Shown here: positions 32,304 through 43,328 of the stretch, one piece after another | Numbering within the stretch: the first letter of the stretch is position 1 | How the letters are laid out: every line of letters begins with the position of its first letter | Assembly: GCA_001599915.1 (NCBI GenBank) | Contig: BCIG01000014.1 | Coordinates: 1 to 64,000 of the forward strand | From: Symbiotaphrina buchneri | Taxonomy: Eukaryota; Ascomycota; Symbiotaphrinales; Symbiotaphrinaceae | DNA: 64,000 bases | Direction: 5' to 3' | Translations under genes and position numbers: made by a program | Notes under the pieces: generated by a model | What the model was told of the DNA's origin: nothing | What the model saw: the letters and a program-made list of their open reading frames with translations, nothing else | The model's database searches: none

Positions 32304-34102
32304 GGTGAAGTCTGACACGAAGCGGACAGTGCGACCTTGATGATCGAACAGATGATTGGATGGAAATTATGATGGAGAAAATAAGCCGGGATGGGATCCG
32401 TGCAGGAGGATGGAGTTGGAGATGAGGGTGGGGATGAGGTTGATGGGTGGTGAGGTGTGGTTAATGAAAGTGTTTGTCGGCTGCAACTCACCAACACCCA
32501 AACAAGCGGTGAATGGGCGCGCAGCCATACAACCAACGAAATTGCCATGCGGCATGAGAAGCGGGACAAATTGCTCAAAAGATGAGCTGAAAATGGAGAA
32601 GCTATAGTTATTGCAAAAGAAATAGTTGAATCCCATATCTTCATTGCTCTGTCATTGTCAGAGACAGTCTCAGTCCACTAATGGAAACGTCACCCATTCT
32701 GCTCTGAGTGCTCATTCTTCAATGGACCAAGTGTCATGGGTAAGAAAGCGAAGCGTGGCAATAAGAAATAATGAATTTGGTCGTAGTAATAGAAGAAAAG
32801 TTTCTGTCTCATCATGGTGTTTCTTTTACATGTCTGGACGATACTCAATTAGCTGAAGAAGTAGAGACCCAGCAAATGCTTGATGCATGAAGTGAGTAAA
32901 TCCTCAAGCAATATTCTTTCCCCAGTCTCCTCCTACCATATTTACAGTCGCTTGAACTGCAGTTGTGTGCCTTACATCTAACCCTGCAACGGTTGGACTT
33001 ACTCTAATGAGGACGGGAGGTCGTTTCAAGAGGAAGAACTTCGACTGAGGTTGCCCCTTATTCAGCAGTCACGCTATCTTCCAAGCTTATAGTAGATGGC
33101 TCGGCAAGTACCGACTTTGTCAGTAGCAAGGCACTGGAATTAGTGGAACGGAGTTCATAACATTATCTTATGTATGAGAACATGGAATATATCGCAGATA
33201 CAGATAAGATCTGGCTTGTTTGAAGAACAGTCTCGTAGTACTCAATTTTCTGGAATACCTAAGTACCGATTGCTTGTAACTGTTTGAAGACAAAGCAGGG
33301 ATCCCAGCTATACCATAGCACTCCCGATAATCGGCAATGCAGGCTCAGGATAGCGGCAAATACTCGAAAAGGGAAGAAAGAACAAAAGGAATAATAGGAT
33401 TCAGTCAATGATATTGGACTACTATCTAGGCAATTTCTGCTCCATGTGGATAAAATCATGGACAATCACAGCAAATTGTTACTATATCATTGTCGCCGGA
33501 ACAAGCAGCATTGTAAAAACGCTATGTAACACCAAGCTTTGCCCCCTGTTTTCAACTCGCGTCCGATAAGCGAGTTAACTCCGACGAAATCCTCTTCCCG
33601 TTAAGCCGTAGCTTTGTACTTCCAACGTCCGGCAAACAAGGTGGACGCATCATGGAATCAACAAATCATTGTCCGATCCCTGGAGATATCGAACTAAGAT
33701 GGCAGCCCAGCCAATCCAAGTCAGGAAGCATCAGCCGTCAGCGGGCCGTATCGCAGGGTCGCGATTTGGTGAGGTCTTGACTAAACGCAAATCATTGGGT
33801 GCAGATATCGAGCCACGGCAGTTCGGGTGACGTAAAGCCATCTGACATGCAGATAAGCAACCGCCGCCAAAACAAATCCCGATGGATAAGCCTTCGATAG
33901 CGAACCCAAGAAGGGTAAGCTGTCAGCGCGCGTGGCTGCGCGCCTTAGTCGTCTTGATGACACCCGTCTTATCTTCTGGGCAATACGAAATATAATAAAA
34001 TCTTCTGCGAGCCCGCGATACAGGAGTCGTTGTTGTTGCTTCCCTCGTCGCCAGTCCGCTTTTTGATCTTTTTACTCGTCTTGACCAGCGTTCAAAAACA
34101 AG
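32304..34102. promoter_or_regulatory. Long divergent intergenic region
   Basis: 1.8 kb between the giant gene (minus) and the permease (plus). Short frames on both strands show no recognisable product. The right-hand 550 bp contain several GATA-factor sites (listed separately). No RNA gene or repeat was recognised. Confidence 0.45.
33564..33974 (+). promoter_or_regulatory. Cluster of HGATAR sites upstream of permease
   Basis: Four matches to the fungal GATA consensus HGATAR: CGATAA at 33564-33569, AGATAA at 33851-33856, CGATAG at 33895-33900 and, reversed, TTATCT at 33969-33974. A GGATAA near 33884 is a near miss. Paired sites of this kind bind AreA-type nitrogen regulators, which commonly control permeases. 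Function is inferred from motif and position only. Confidence 0.45.
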
Positions 34103-35926
34103 ATGGACGGTGCTATCCCGCATCGACCGCACGAACATGCTCCACTGCCGCAAGAGGAGAAGAGACGATCAATTGCAGACCGGGATCAAAATATCTTGGT
34201 CACGCTTGAGGGCGAGGTTGTCAATGCGTCAGGCCATCGCGACCAACTGCAGCGCCATTATGGCTTGCTGAGTATTTGCGGATTGGCGCTCACAGTGGAC
34301 AACGCATGGGTCGCGCTTGGGACGTCGCTGGTCATTGCTATTGGTAGGTGAGATTATGAGCTGCGATTGAGACATTTGCTTACTGCGAGTAGCCAATGGT
34401 GGACCACCTGGTGTGCTTTATGAATTGTGAGTTTGAAAATGTTCCGATGGTGAGACGGTCAAGAAACAGTACACTCATGGCATGGCAGGCTTGTTGCAGT
34501 ATTCTATTACAGCTTCATCGCAGCGTCCATTGCAGAGGTAAGCTCTTCCTCACCTCTCCCTTGATCTCACTAACAATTCATAGTTAGCATCCTCCATCCC
34601 ATCCGCAGGTGGAATCTACCACTGGGCATCCATCACGCCCGGCATCCGCGCCGGGCGACCCCTCGGTTTCTTCACGGGCTCCCTCAACTTCTTCGGATGG
34701 CTTTTCGACCTTGCCTCTATAGTATACGTGATGGCGGAGCTGGTCGTGCAGATGTACGCCATCTACCATCCCGACTACGTGATCCAGTCATGGCACATCT
34801 TCGTCGCGCTCGTATGCATAGTCTGGCTGTGCATCGCCGCGACCGTGTTCTGCAACCGCTGGCTACCACTACTGCAGCAGTTCGGCCTGTTTGTGGTGCT
34901 GGTCGGAGGTATCGTCACGATTATCGTCCTGGCAGCGATGCCCAAGCAGCACGCCACCAACGCGTTCGTCTGGAAGGATTGGAGCAATGTGACGGGTTGG
35001 TCAGGCGGGGTGGCTTTCTTGACGGGCGTGCTCAACGGTGCTTTCACCATCGGCACGCCCGACTCGGTCACGCACATGGCTGAGGAACTGCCCAACCCTC
35101 GCAGCGACCTACCAAAAGCCATTGCCGCTCAAATTGGCCTTGGCTTCCTCTGTAAGCCCCTTTCTCTCTTCATTTCAAATCGCCCTTGCTAACTAGTCCC
35201 ACCCCAGTCGCCTTCTGCTTCGCCATCGCGCTCTTCTACGGCATCACCGACCTCGACGCCGTCATCTCCTCACCAGGCTCCTTCCCGCTCGCGGCCGCCT
35301 ACGCCCAAGCGACCGGGTCCAACGGCGCCACCTTCGGGCTGCTCTTCATCATCTTCCTCTCGTTGACGCCATGCCTGATCGGGACCTTCCTGACCGTCGG
35401 GCGCACATGGTGGGCTCTCGCGCGCGACAACGCCACGCCCTTCCCGCGCTTCTTCTCCCACGTCAACGAGCGGCTCAGCTGCCCCATCCCAGCCACCGTG
35501 CTTGCAGGGCTATTCACCACGGCCTTCGGCGCCATCACGCTGGGCAGCAAGACGGCGTTCTCGGATCTCGCTGGCTCCTTCGTCATCCTGTCATCCACGT
35601 CATACGCGCTTGCCATCGGCGGCAATCTGGTTACGGGCAGGCGGCACGTCCCACCGGGCACGTTCTGGATGGGCAAGGCTGGGTTCGTGGTCAATGCCAT
35701 GGCGGTGCTGCTGATAACGTTCTTCAATATCATGTTCTGCTTCCCCTACGGTCTGCCCGTGGCGACGGCGAGCATGAATTATAACAGTGTCATCCTTGTT
35801 GGCGTGCTGGTGTTGACGGCGTTTTGGTGGTTCGTCCATGGGATGCGTAAGTATCCTGGCCCGAAACTGAGTCATCTGTATGAGGCTGGGGAGGAGGCGC
35901 CTGTGAGCCGCGTCTCGAAGGTGTAA
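34103..35926 (+). CDS. APC-superfamily permease, choline/GABA type
   Basis: Five exons (34103-34343, 34393-34426, 34489-34537, 34584-35151, 35208-35926) sum to 1611 nt and give 536 aa with 12 or so membrane spans. Family marks: YGLLSICGLALTVDNAWVALG in the first span, ANGGPPGVLYELLVAVFYYS, ELASSIPSAGGIYHWASITP, NGAFTIGTPDSVTHMAEELP, and DLAGSFVILSSTSYALAIGG. The AEELPNP helix and the A..PSAGG.YHW motif are typical of the fungal amino acid/choline transporter family (Hnm1, GABA permease GabA, choline permease). Substrate within the family cannot be told by eye. It acts at the plasma membrane as a proton- or sodium-driven importer. The short exons 2 and 3 are supported by exact frame and motif continuity. 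GATA sites upstream suggest nitrogen control. Confidence 0.88.
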
Positions 35927-36644
35927 GCCTCAGGAAAGGAAAGAGAGAGCTATATGGGGCGGTGTGATGGCTTATAGATGGTTGGTTCCTCGGGCGTCTC
36001 CAAATTGTGCTGTAAGAATTCTGTCGCGAGCGGCTGGGATTCAGGATAGACATATCTCTATACAGCAGGTGCATCCAAGCATCAAACATGAATAACGTTC
36101 TAATACAGAGTTTAACCAATTGAGATCTCCTCCTTGAGTGCATCAATCCAATCCAATAGACACACTACACTTTCATCACTAGATATCTCTCCACGCCGTC
36201 CTTGTAGGTTGTCATTATTGATATCTATCCCTCTTTTATTTATCTCGTCTATGGTGATCTTCCCGAGATTTCTCCACTTCCATTGTATTTTGTTACACTT
36301 GAATTCACACTTATTCACCTCCTGATATCGATAATCAGCCGTCAGACTGCAATTGCTTTCAAAGAACATAGCCGTCATTCCTCCCACGCCCCAAAGCAGC
36401 CGCCTTTCATGCCGCAAATTGTGCTGCAAGATTTCTTTGATCTCTGGCTGCTAGATCCGAAACCCTCTCGCAGCCAGACTTGCGGGCATTGATGCGGATC
36501 AATCAATCAGCCACACCCTTCATCCGACAAGCATCGAATACATACTTCAGATCCAAACTCATGCGCCAGCCAAAGCTGCATAACCGAGTATAACTCCTTT
36601 AAGCAAGTACATCCACGCCTCCCCACCAAATCCCTTAATTTCTC
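35927..36644. other. Convergent intergenic region
   Basis: 718 bp between the permease and the lipase/ankyrin gene, both ending here. AT-richer around 36120-36350; no supported feature. Confidence 0.4.
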
Positions 36645-38600
36645 CTAGGAAACTGACATCCCTGACAATAATCCAACGATCAGCTCTCTAGTCTCGGCAG
36701 GGACCTCAGCCACGAATCCAGCGTCTACAGTCCGCGCGCCCTCCGCGCCTGCGCGATCTAACAACAGCTCGACGTTCGCCACGCGGCCGAACCGCACCGC
36801 CCAGTGCAAGGGCGTCCAGCCATCCGCGTCCAGCGCCCGTACATCCGCGCCAGCACGGACAAGCGCATCCACGATCTCCGGCGACCCGTGTCCCGCAGCC
36901 AGATGCAGAGCTGCATATCCCTCGTCCGTCTGGGCGCCGAGATCGGGTCCTGCGGCGAGCAGGATCTGCACCAGACGGAGAGACGTCTGATACCGCACGG
37001 CGAGATGGAGGGGTGTGAAGGCGCTGTCTTCGGTGTATTTGATGGCCGCGCCGGCGGCGAGGAGTGCCTGTGATACGTCTGCGGACTGGTTGTACCGCGC
37101 AGCGAGGTGCAGGGGCGTGCAGAGATCGTCGGTGCGCGCGTGGATATCTGCGCCGGCATTGAGGAGCAGCTGCACCACGGCACGGCTGTTGTACCGCGCG
37201 GCAAGGTGCAAGGCTGTCCACTTGTCGTCGCTGCGTGGCGTATCAACGGCCGCCCCGGATTTGAGGAGCGCCTGGACGATCTCTTTGGAACTCCATTCCG
37301 CGGCGATGTGCAGCGCGGTGTTCCCGTGCTCGTCTGCGGCGTCGATATCGGTTTCTCCGGCCTCTTCAAGAAGCTTCATCAGCGCTCTCGTCCGGCCATT
37401 TCGAACGGCCATATGCAGCGCCTCTCTTTTCTTAGCAGCTTCCGCCGTGACCTTCTCATTGATCTGGGTCTGGAGAAACGCCGCGATCTGCGGATAGCAC
37501 CCGCTCTGGCCGGCGTCGACTTTGGCAATCCTCGAATGATCGAGGTTGAGACCAATGGCCGTCTCTCGCGCCCAGTAGAGGATCGCCGAGTCCTTCTCGA
37601 CCATCATCACCGGCGGGCCATCACGCATCCAAGTCCCATCGGCAGCTTGACGGACCGAGCGGGTCGGGACCATCTCGTAGACGGTCAGCACAGGCAGCGA
37701 GTCCTGGAATCGACTAAAGCCTTCATTCAGGCGTGTCAGCGTCGGCGATCCAGTGCCCAGCTCATGGATCAGTTCTTCGGAGGGGGTGCCCTGCACAAGC
37801 GTCCGCAACGCCGCGATATTCAGCCCGCGATGCGGCGCACCGAACAAGACGACGCTGCTGACCGGCACCGACGCCGCTCCCCCCGCCAGTTTCAGTGCGA
37901 TGACCACGTCCTTGACGATCAAGCAGCCCAGACTGTGGCCTATCAGCGTCACGGGCCGGTCTCTGCACCGCGACTGCGCGCGCATCGCCAGCAGCTTGTG
38001 CAAGAAATTGCGGCTGAAGTCCGAAATGATGCTCTCGGACCGGTTGTCCAGCAGCCGCGAGTCGTAGCCGTACAGCAGCACCCGCGCGCTGGGCACGTCC
38101 GCGGGCAGCAGATCTCGTAGCCACATTTTTGCTGGCGACACGGCCCATGATCCGAACGCGTGTCCCGCCAGACCCGTGATGGCGATGATGTCCACGGAGA
38201 TATGTTCCGGCGGTGTGTACAGCGGCGTGAAGCCGTAGAACAGCGAGTCCACGCTTAGTGCGGCACTGCGAGTAGCTGGGGATTCTGGTGGCCTTGGAGA
38301 CGTGTATAGGATGGTCGCTACCCGTGGTGGATCCCGTTGCTGCGGCGAGGCTTCAGAAGCTCTGGAAATGGAGGTTAGGATGGCATTTCCTGAGCTGTTG
38401 GAGAAGACAAGGTCGACAATGTTTTGTGGAGCGATGTCCGAAGGTATGTTTTCTATGCGATACACGATGCCCTTGGTCTGTGGCGGTGGTGGTTCTGGTC
38501 TAGCTGGTTTTCTGGTCTCTCTGGTAGTGATTTTGCTCATCATCGACGAACCCAGCCTTGCGTGACTGACTGCTAGCCCTCCATGCTCCCTTTCAGTCAC
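36645..38600 (-). CDS. Lipase-like alpha/beta-hydrolase fused to ankyrin repeats
   Basis: One exon, 651 aa (632 if the second ATG at 38543 is used). Residues about 45-130 are a fungal leader ending FYGFTPLYTPPEHISVDIIA. Then ITGLAGHAFGSW, a YGYDSRL segment and the nucleophile elbow GHSLG (residues 221-225, Ser223) make a DUF676/PGAP1-like hydrolase, with VLFGAPHRGL after it. From about residue 395 seven ankyrin repeats follow (EHGNTALHIAAEWSS, DKWTALHLAARYNS and so on). In fungi this N-terminal domain is best known as the effector end of NLR-like NACHT or NB-ARC proteins, which act in self/non-self recognition and cell death. Here no NTPase domain separates effector and repeats. No membrane span is seen. 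Enzyme activity is plausible since the serine motif is intact; substrate unknown. Confidence 0.85.
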   Translation of the reverse strand: MTEREHGGLAVSHARLGSSMMSKITTRETRKPARPEPPPPQTKGIVYRIENIPSDIAPQNIVDLVFSNSSGNAILTSISRASEASPQQRDPPRVATILYTSPRPPESPATRSAALSVDSLFYGFTPLYTPPEHISVDIIAITGLAGHAFGSWAVSPAKMWLRDLLPADVPSARVLLYGYDSRLLDNRSESIISDFSRNFLHKLLAMRAQSRCRDRPVTLIGHSLGCLIVKDVVIALKLAGGAASVPVSSVVLFGAPHRGLNIAALRTLVQGTPSEELIHELGTGSPTLTRLNEGFSRFQDSLPVLTVYEMVPTRSVRQAADGTWMRDGPPVMMVEKDSAILYWARETAIGLNLDHSRIAKVDAGQSGCYPQIAAFLQTQINEKVTAEAAKKREALHMAVRNGRTRALMKLLEEAGETDIDAADEHGNTALHIAAEWSSKEIVQALLKSGAAVDTPRSDDKWTALHLAARYNSRAVVQLLLNAGADIHARTDDLCTPLHLAARYNQSADVSQALLAAGAAIKYTEDSAFTPLHLAVRYQTSLRLVQILLAAGPDLGAQTDEGYAALHLAAGHGSPEIVDALVRAGADVRALDADGWTPLHWAVRFGRVANVELLLDRAGAEGARTVDAGFVAEVPAETRELIVGLLSGMSVS

Positions 38601-38990
38601 GGTCCTTCAGAAGTGCCTTTTGAAGAGAGTTGCAGTCTGTATCACTTCATAGGCCCCATTTGATGTACGAGTAGACGGCTCTCTGTGCGCCCCATCGCAG
38701 GTGAAGAGACACGGATGCATGATTCGTGCATAGCCGGTCCAATGGCAGTAACCATGCCGTTCGATTTGCTACAGACCGGGGCAGTCTATCAGCCAGCCAG
38801 TTGCCAATTTGGCATCTATAGCAATATTTCTGGAAAGTGTGTCCCGGGACGTATTTTCCATTCTATATCAACAACAAGAAGCTCTTCTAACAATAAAAGT
38901 AACATTCACAAATCCCATCAAGCCATCAAATCTTTTCCTCGCCTCGTTCCTTCCTCCTACCCGTACTACTACCACCACCACCACCACCGC
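38601..38990. promoter_or_regulatory. Upstream region of lipase/ankyrin gene
   Basis: 390 bp before the lipase/ankyrin start, ending at the stop of the D-2-hydroxyacid dehydrogenase. It includes an (ACC)n run of six units at 38971-38988. Confidence 0.4.
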
Positions 38991-40314
38991 CTAATACCCC
39001 AGCTCCTTATCAACCTTATTGACCACCAATTTCCCATCCCCCATCCTCTTAAGATTATACTCCAAAATCGCCAATACCCTATCATTATAATGATTCGAAT
39101 TCCCGCTCGTATGCGGGGTGACAATCAGATTCGGGCACTTCCACAGCGGATGCTCCTTAGGCAGGGGTTCCGGATCCGTGACATCCAGCGCCGCGCCCCT
39201 AATCAGCCCCTCCTTCAACGCAGTCATAAGATCCTCCGTATTCACAATCGGGCCCCTCCCAACGTTAGACACATACGTCTTCTTCTTACTCATGATCTGG
39301 AACTGCGGCGCGGCAATCATGTTGCGCGTTAAGTTGGTGAGCGGCATTGCGATGACGAGGATGTCGAGGTCTTGGGCGAGGAAGTTGTTGATGTCGTCCT
39401 GTGTGGTGCCGTGGAACCATTGTGAGGGGAAGATCCCCTCTGGGTCGCCCATTCCGGGCTCCGTGTACGACTCGTCGCGCCGCGATTCCGGGGTTGAGCG
39501 TTCGCGCAGGGTGTACGCGTAGACGTCCATCCCCATGGCTTTGGCGAGTCGCGCGCATTGTCGACCGATGCACCCGTACCCGAGGATGCCCCTGTGGTGC
39601 GTGTAGGTTAGAGATGTTGCGTGCCGGAAGATGGGAGGGCAGGGCACGTACATGCGCAGGCCGACGGCGTCTTCGACGTCTTCATCGGTTTCTGATTCGA
39701 TCCAATTGCCCTCGCGCATGGCGTCGAGGTAAAAGGGGACTGTTGGGCACAAACATCAGCTTCCACTCCCCCTTCTTTCAATCAATCACTCAATCAAGCA
39801 AGCAAGACTTACTATGATGCTGGAACGCCAGAAACGTGGCAACAACCCACTCCGACATCTGCGGCCTAGATGATCATCAGCGCCTATTCTCCATACCCAT
39901 CGCATCCCATCGCATCCCAGCCGATAACGCGCCGCTCTCAACAGGAAACCTGGTTACTCACGGATGGACACCATTCGCGGTACAAAACGCGACATCCGTC
40001 TGGGTATAGAGGGGATTATCCATGATATGATTACACCCGGCGCTGGTCAGCTGGACATACTGCAAGTTGGGCGCCAGCTCGCGCGTCGGGAACTGCTTGA
40101 ACGTCAGCAGCACCGTCACCTGCTTCCACACGTCCGCCGGCAGGTCTTTGGGCAGGTCCGCGCTGTTGAACGACGCCACTTGGTGGCTGATCACTTTCAG
40201 CCCGGGGTGGGTCGCCTCTAGTCGTGCGATGTAGGAGGGCTTCGGCGTCCATGGCATGAGGATCAGAAGGGTGTGCCCGTGCAGGGACGGGTTCGGGTTG
40301 TTGTGGTGCGCCAT
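38991..40314 (-). CDS. D-isomer-specific 2-hydroxyacid dehydrogenase
   Basis: Exons 40314-39962, 39865-39813, 39739-39652 and 39591-38991 sum to 1095 nt, 364 aa. The NAD(P)-binding loop GILGYGCIGRQCARLAKAMG sits after the last intron. The catalytic set is complete: Arg in YVSNVGRGPIVNTEDL, the acidic residue region ALDVTDPEPLP, and His in LIVTPHTSGNSNHY. The N-terminal substrate domain has the expected LTFKQFPTRELAPNLQYVQL and VAFCTANGVHP. The enzyme would interconvert D-2-hydroxy acids and 2-oxo acids (glyoxylate/hydroxypyruvate reductases and mandelate-type dehydrogenases are relatives); substrate not assignable. No peroxisomal C-terminal signal (ends KELGY), so cytosol is likely. The ATG at 40314 is the first in frame. 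The same strand carries the Aim9-like and L-hydroxyacid genes next door. Confidence 0.88.
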
Positions 40315-41164
40315 GCTGGGTGCTGGAGGTTGGGCGGACGGCGAAGAAGGCTTTGAAGGAGTTGAGGCGGAGAGGTTCAACAGAGAGGTTCAGATTGAGG
40401 AATTGAAAGTCTGTGACTCTCGGCGGCGCAGTTGCTGGACGTTCGTGCGGCGTGCCGTTGGTGAAGAAGCAGTCTGGCAGACGGACACGATAACAGCTTC
40501 GCCGACAGCGCAGGTTGAACCCCTCCCTTGCAACCCTGCATCCTGATAAGCTGCGCCGGCGCATTGACAGTTTCCGCCCGTTCGTAATCTGCGAACTCGG
40601 CTTTTCGGGCTAGGTTGCGGTCCCTCCGACAAACGGAAGCTGATAGGCGCTTCGGGTGGGAGAGCCAAGGATGCTGAGAGGTTGGTTTCGCCGAAGCCTA
40701 GAGCCGTTAGTTGGAGGGCGGCGGGCCTGACTCCTAAGGAAGCTAGGCTGCACTGGGAAGACTGTATACCCATGACAATTTGGTAAGAGATGAGACTACC
40801 CTCTGAGGGCAAGGTGAGAGTATGTAGTGGAGAGTTTGAAATATGGATGCTGAATTTGATGGAATTGTTGCCGTTGATAATGAAGGTGTTATCGTCTATG
40901 TCCGCGTCAGATCGGGATATAAGGTCCAATCCCCAAGCTTTAACCTGCCATTACTCAGGCTGCGGGTGAAGATTGATCAAAACGATAATGCATGTCCATA
41001 GATTTATTCGGTCATTATTAAAATCATGCACGACTTTACGCCGAAATGCTCTTCACAGTTGGTATATCCTTCCATCATCTCAATTAACCATCCAACCCGA
41101 CTCCCCCCATACCAGGCCTCCACCTTTTTCCTTAGATCAAGCTACCCAGCTCTCACGCCCTTCA
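40315..41164. other. Intergenic region
   Basis: 850 bp hold the promoter of the D-2-hydroxyacid dehydrogenase and the 3' side of the Aim9-like gene. A minus-strand frame of 179 codons (40390-40929) has composition of spaced leader sequence and no family I know. Confidence 0.35.
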
Positions 41165-43071
41165 CTATAAATCCTGCTCCTCATCCCCCTCCTCCTCAAA
41201 AATCCAATTCTCCACAATCCTCCTCCCCTCCTCCTCCGTCGCATCCTCAAGCGCATCGTCCAGCAGCTTCCTCTCTCTTATTTTCGCCTCCTCGTATCCC
41301 TCAACCAGCACCCAGCCTTCCGCTCCCACGCCCACCGCGCGCCTACAGAGCTCCATCTGCTTATCCGCCTCTTCTTGGAGAGAGCTTAGTGGCAGACACT
41401 CGGCAGCCTCGGCGGCGCTGAATGCGAGTGGACATGGTTCGATCTCGTCGCCATCATGTCCTGTGCTTGTGCCCATGAGCGTGGACCAGTTCTCGCTGAT
41501 CTGGATGAGGTCCGTTTTAAGCGTGACACAATCGCCTTCCCACGGCTCGCCGGCGTGACGAAAGAGTCTCCGCCTGAGAGTGCTCAGTGGGTAGCTTAGT
41601 GCGTGAAGGTGGACGGGGTTCAGTTTCACTGTGGTGGCGAGATAGAAGTAATGCAATTGACGCCTGCGTAGGAGCTCGGCTTCCTCAAATTGTCTTCGCT
41701 CATCCAACTGATCGAAATCATCCGGTAGCTGCGGAGCCAGCATGCTCTCAGACACGCTGTCACCGTAATTCTGCAGGGCGTGCGGTATGCCGCACGCTAA
41801 AAAGAGGGGGAGGATCGAGGCGTGCTGCCAGTCGATCAGGCCAGTGATGTCAAGATCCTTCGAGACGAAGATATTGCCGGGCTGCAGGTCCGGGTGGCGG
41901 ATTGTAGGTCGCGTCAGAGACTTGTCGGCAGGAATCAGAGCAGGTGCGATGCGCAGGTAGTTGTGTAGGTTCGCCAGGTGGGCGAGGTGCGACTGCTTCT
42001 CGAAGTTGTAGATCTCTCTGCGCAGGCGCTGGCGGGAAGGAGAGGTCGGCCGAATTTCTGCAGGTAGGCGATTTCCTTGTTCGCCCCTGCCGTGAGAGCT
42101 TCAAGTGGCGTCCCGTCTGTCGTCTGTCAGCTTCACAGCATAGCAAACTTCAACAGCAGGACTTAGACCTACATGGCCCGCGATCAACCTCCAGAGAAAG
42201 CCTTTTCCCATACCACAGCGCCAACGTCAAATCCGGGCCAACGCAAAACCTCCGTCCGCTCTCCGGATCCACAGCCTGCATCTCCACTCTCCTTACACCC
42301 GCGGGTAAATCATCTTCATAAAACAAACTCCCACCGGTCAGAAACTCCAACTCAAACAGCCTCTTCTCCAAATGGACTAGCTTCTGCACCACCCTAATCC
42401 TCTCCCTCTCTCTCAACTCAAACCACACCTCCCCGAGATTCCTCCCCTGCGCACACTCCATAAAAATAAACTCACAACCTACCTCATTCTCCTCGCCCAC
42501 CTCATACGCATACACCCTCGGCACGGGCAATCCGCGCGCGCGGAGAAAGCCCATCGTCGCGACCTCGCTCGCCACCGCCAACGCGCGCATCCTCGGGGGC
42601 ATAATGCCCGCGTACGGCACGCGTCCAACTACCTGGACTCCATCATGCATGGTCACCAGAAATGTCCGGTTGAAGCCGCCCTCCGCGAGCTTCTCGAAGC
42701 GAGCGACATCATCGAGCTTGCGATGGACAGATTCAGCAGCAAGGCGTTTGAAAGCCGTGACATTGAAGAAGCGCCGCCGCTGGGCGTGCCGGAGGGCGTC
42801 GTTGGAGCTGTTGGTTGGAGGAGGTTAGTTGGGCCGTTTTTCACTGCTGGGGAGGGGATTGTGGAAGGGTGGGTGCGACGAACAGCCATCGCCCGGAGGT
42901 ATACTCGAAGAGCTCGGAGGGCTCAGAGGGATTGGGGTTGGATGTGCTGCTGTGTCGTGCTGCCAGGTGGCGCGTGGTGGATATTGAGAGGGGTCTGGAA
43001 TGTGATTGAGGACTGGAGAGGGAGGGTTTATGTTTCAGAAACGAGTTTACTAGGCGTTGATGAGTTCCCAT
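41165..43071 (-). CDS. Aim9-like mitochondrial phosphotransferase, one apparent frameshift
   Basis: Exons 43071-42884, 42807-42173 and 42116-41165, about 591 aa. The first 50 residues are rich in Ser, Arg and Lys with no acidic residue (QSHSRPLSISTTRHLAARHS), a good mitochondrial presequence. Then FEYTSGRWLSNDA, RFFNVTAFKRLAAESV and KLAEGGFNRTFLVTMHDG lead the kinase N-lobe; IRHPDLQPGNIFVSKDLDIT carries the catalytic HPD..N and LIDWQHASILPLF the metal site. This matches altered-inheritance-of-mitochondria protein 9 and its many fungal relatives (APH fold, unknown substrate). The exon sum is one base short; frame comparison places the gap at 42031-42037, where LQKFGRPLLP changes frame into QRLRREIYNFEK beside a CCC run. 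Intron 1 has a weak GTTCGT donor but a good CTAAC branch site. Otherwise intact, so base-calling error is likely. Confidence 0.8.
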
Positions 43072-43328
43072 GAGTGAGGTTGTGGTAGTACGGTGAGATT
43101 CAGGATATTGGAGAGTAAGGTGAAGTCAAAGTTACCTTGGTGGCTGCCTGCTAAAAGTGGCAGGGGCAACCGGAGTGAATGCCTGCAACACCCTTTTCAA
43201 AAAAATATCTTTATTCACGGTAGAAATCTCATCTTTTCCAATTTTGTATCTAACGATATTTTCATTCACTTGCCATCTCATCTCATCCCCCTGTGTAGAC
43301 TCTATCTAGCTTATCTACCGAACCCTGG

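Noticed and set aside
37107-38120. 337-codon plus-strand frame over the lipase/ankyrin gene
   Set aside because: Opposite a frame with complete hydrolase and ankyrin motifs; no family of its own.
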